Source of the DNA: an uncultured Pseudomonadota bacterium
GTDB taxonomy: Bacteria > Pseudomonadota > Gammaproteobacteria > Burkholderiales > SCOH01
Length of the DNA: 5,690 bases
Assembly: GCA_937863215.1 (NCBI GenBank)
Contig: CALMFQ010000162.1
Span: forward strand, 1 to 5,690
Direction of reading: 5' to 3'
Position numbers and translations under genes: made by a program. Shown piece by piece: positions 5,130 to 5,690 of the stretch. The notes under the pieces were generated by a model. It worked only from the letters and a program-made list of their open reading frames with translations, made no database searches and was not told the origin of the DNA. The stretch's first letter is position 1. Each line of letters starts with the position of its first letter.

Positions 5130-5690
5130 TCAGAACCCCAGATACCACTGCAGATAGCCCACCACCCCGCCCAGCACTACGCCGAGTGCGATCAGTATCC
5201 ACTCGTCTTCCTTGAATACCGGGTGCAACATGTCTTCGAAATCTTCCACCGGCAGCGCCAGCAGCTTGTCGCGCAGCGAGGTTTCGATGTCCATCGCCTG
5301 TTTGCTGTAATCGTGAGTGGTCTGCAGCAGCTTCGGTACTTCCAGCATGATCTTGTCGACCGCGCGGTTCTTCATTTCGATATAGCGCTGGGTGCCGATC
5401 ATGAATTGCAGGAACGGCTTGGCCAGCCCCGCTTCCTTGTCGATGGCGGTTTTCACATGCTTGGAGATGATGCGGAACAGGCTGTCCGATAGCGGCCCCT
5501 TGAGGATGCCATCGACGATGTTCTGCGGATTGAGCAGCTCGTCGGCCACCATCTTGCTGTAGGCCGTCGCCACTTCGCTCTGGCGGCGCATGAACAGGCC
5601 GTGCAGCGTGAACGGGCCGAATTTGCGCGGCTGCTTGGGGTTGAAGATCATCACGATCGCCAGCCAGTTGATGAAGCCGCCGACCAGCGC
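5130..5690 (-). CDS. DUF445-family membrane protein (partial, N-terminus outside window)
   Basis: The frame is open from base 5690 to the stop at 5130 (186 residues visible). It begins mid-protein with ALVGGFINWLAIVMIFNP, which corresponds to the family's conserved G-x-x-x-N-W-L-A-I-x-M-x-F-x-P motif at the end of the N-terminal membrane segment. The Met codons at 5654 and 5651 sit inside that motif, so they are not the start and the gene continues beyond the window. A mostly helical middle region (SEVATAYSKMVADELL, ISKHVKTAIDKEAG, and on to SLRDKLLALPVEDFEDMLHPVFKEDEW) follows. The protein closes with one C-terminal membrane helix ending GYLQWYLGF. This two-helix-anchor layout is typical of short DUF445 (YheB-like) proteins, whose function is not established. 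Its downstream neighbour on the same strand is the CAP gene, 219 bases away. Confidence 0.88.
   Translation of the reverse strand, partial: ALVGGFINWLAIVMIFNPKQPRKFGPFTLHGLFMRRQSEVATAYSKMVADELLNPQNIVDGILKGPLSDSLFRIISKHVKTAIDKEAGLAKPFLQFMIGTQRYIEMKNRAVDKIMLEVPKLLQTTHDYSKQAMDIETSLRDKLLALPVEDFEDMLHPVFKEDEWILIALGVVLGGVVGYLQWYLGF

Noticed and set aside
5652..5654. Start codon of the DUF445 gene near 5654
   Set aside because: The codons upstream to base 5690 remain open and encode the conserved membrane motif, so this is internal to a gene that continues outside the window.

Overview
The window is a compact, GC-rich bacterial chromosomal segment with six protein-coding genes. Two of them run off the window edges. 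The gene types (a beta-class glutathione S-transferase, a CrgA-like LysR regulator, a haem/FAD ferric reductase-like protein) and the base composition suggest a betaproteobacterium, possibly Neisseriales/Chromobacteriaceae. That placement is an inference from gene types, not from a marker gene. I see no rRNA, tRNA, CRISPR array, phage gene or transposase gene.

Layout from left to right: the 5' two thirds or so of a glutathione S-transferase gene (minus strand, cut at base 1); an AT-rich divergent intergenic region with two abutting palindromes; a LysR-family regulator (plus); a gene-free stretch of about 340 bases; a membrane ferric reductase-like flavocytochrome (plus); an AraC-family regulator with a GyrI-like effector domain (minus, convergent with the reductase); a secreted PR-1-like CAP-domain protein (minus); a 219-base spacer with short repeats; and the C-terminal part of a DUF445 membrane protein (minus, cut at base 5690). 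The 340-base stretch holds a 173-base element bounded by perfect 10-bp inverted repeats, followed by a probable promoter for the reductase.

The best supported functional unit is the divergent gst/lysR pair. The regulator probably controls the transferase, and itself, through the palindromes between them. The reductase looks monocistronic with its own promoter. The three minus-strand genes at the right (DUF445, CAP, AraC/GyrI) lie head to tail with gaps of 219 and 90 bases. They may be read through in part, but each of the latter two has a candidate promoter of its own. Nothing ties them into one pathway.

I do not see a clearly new multi-gene system. The items most worth a second look are the small inverted-repeat-bounded element after lysR, the strong internal ribosome binding site that would release the GyrI-like domain of the AraC regulator as a separate 156-residue protein, the strikingly plant PR-1-like, six-cysteine CAP protein, and the double palindrome between gst and lysR.
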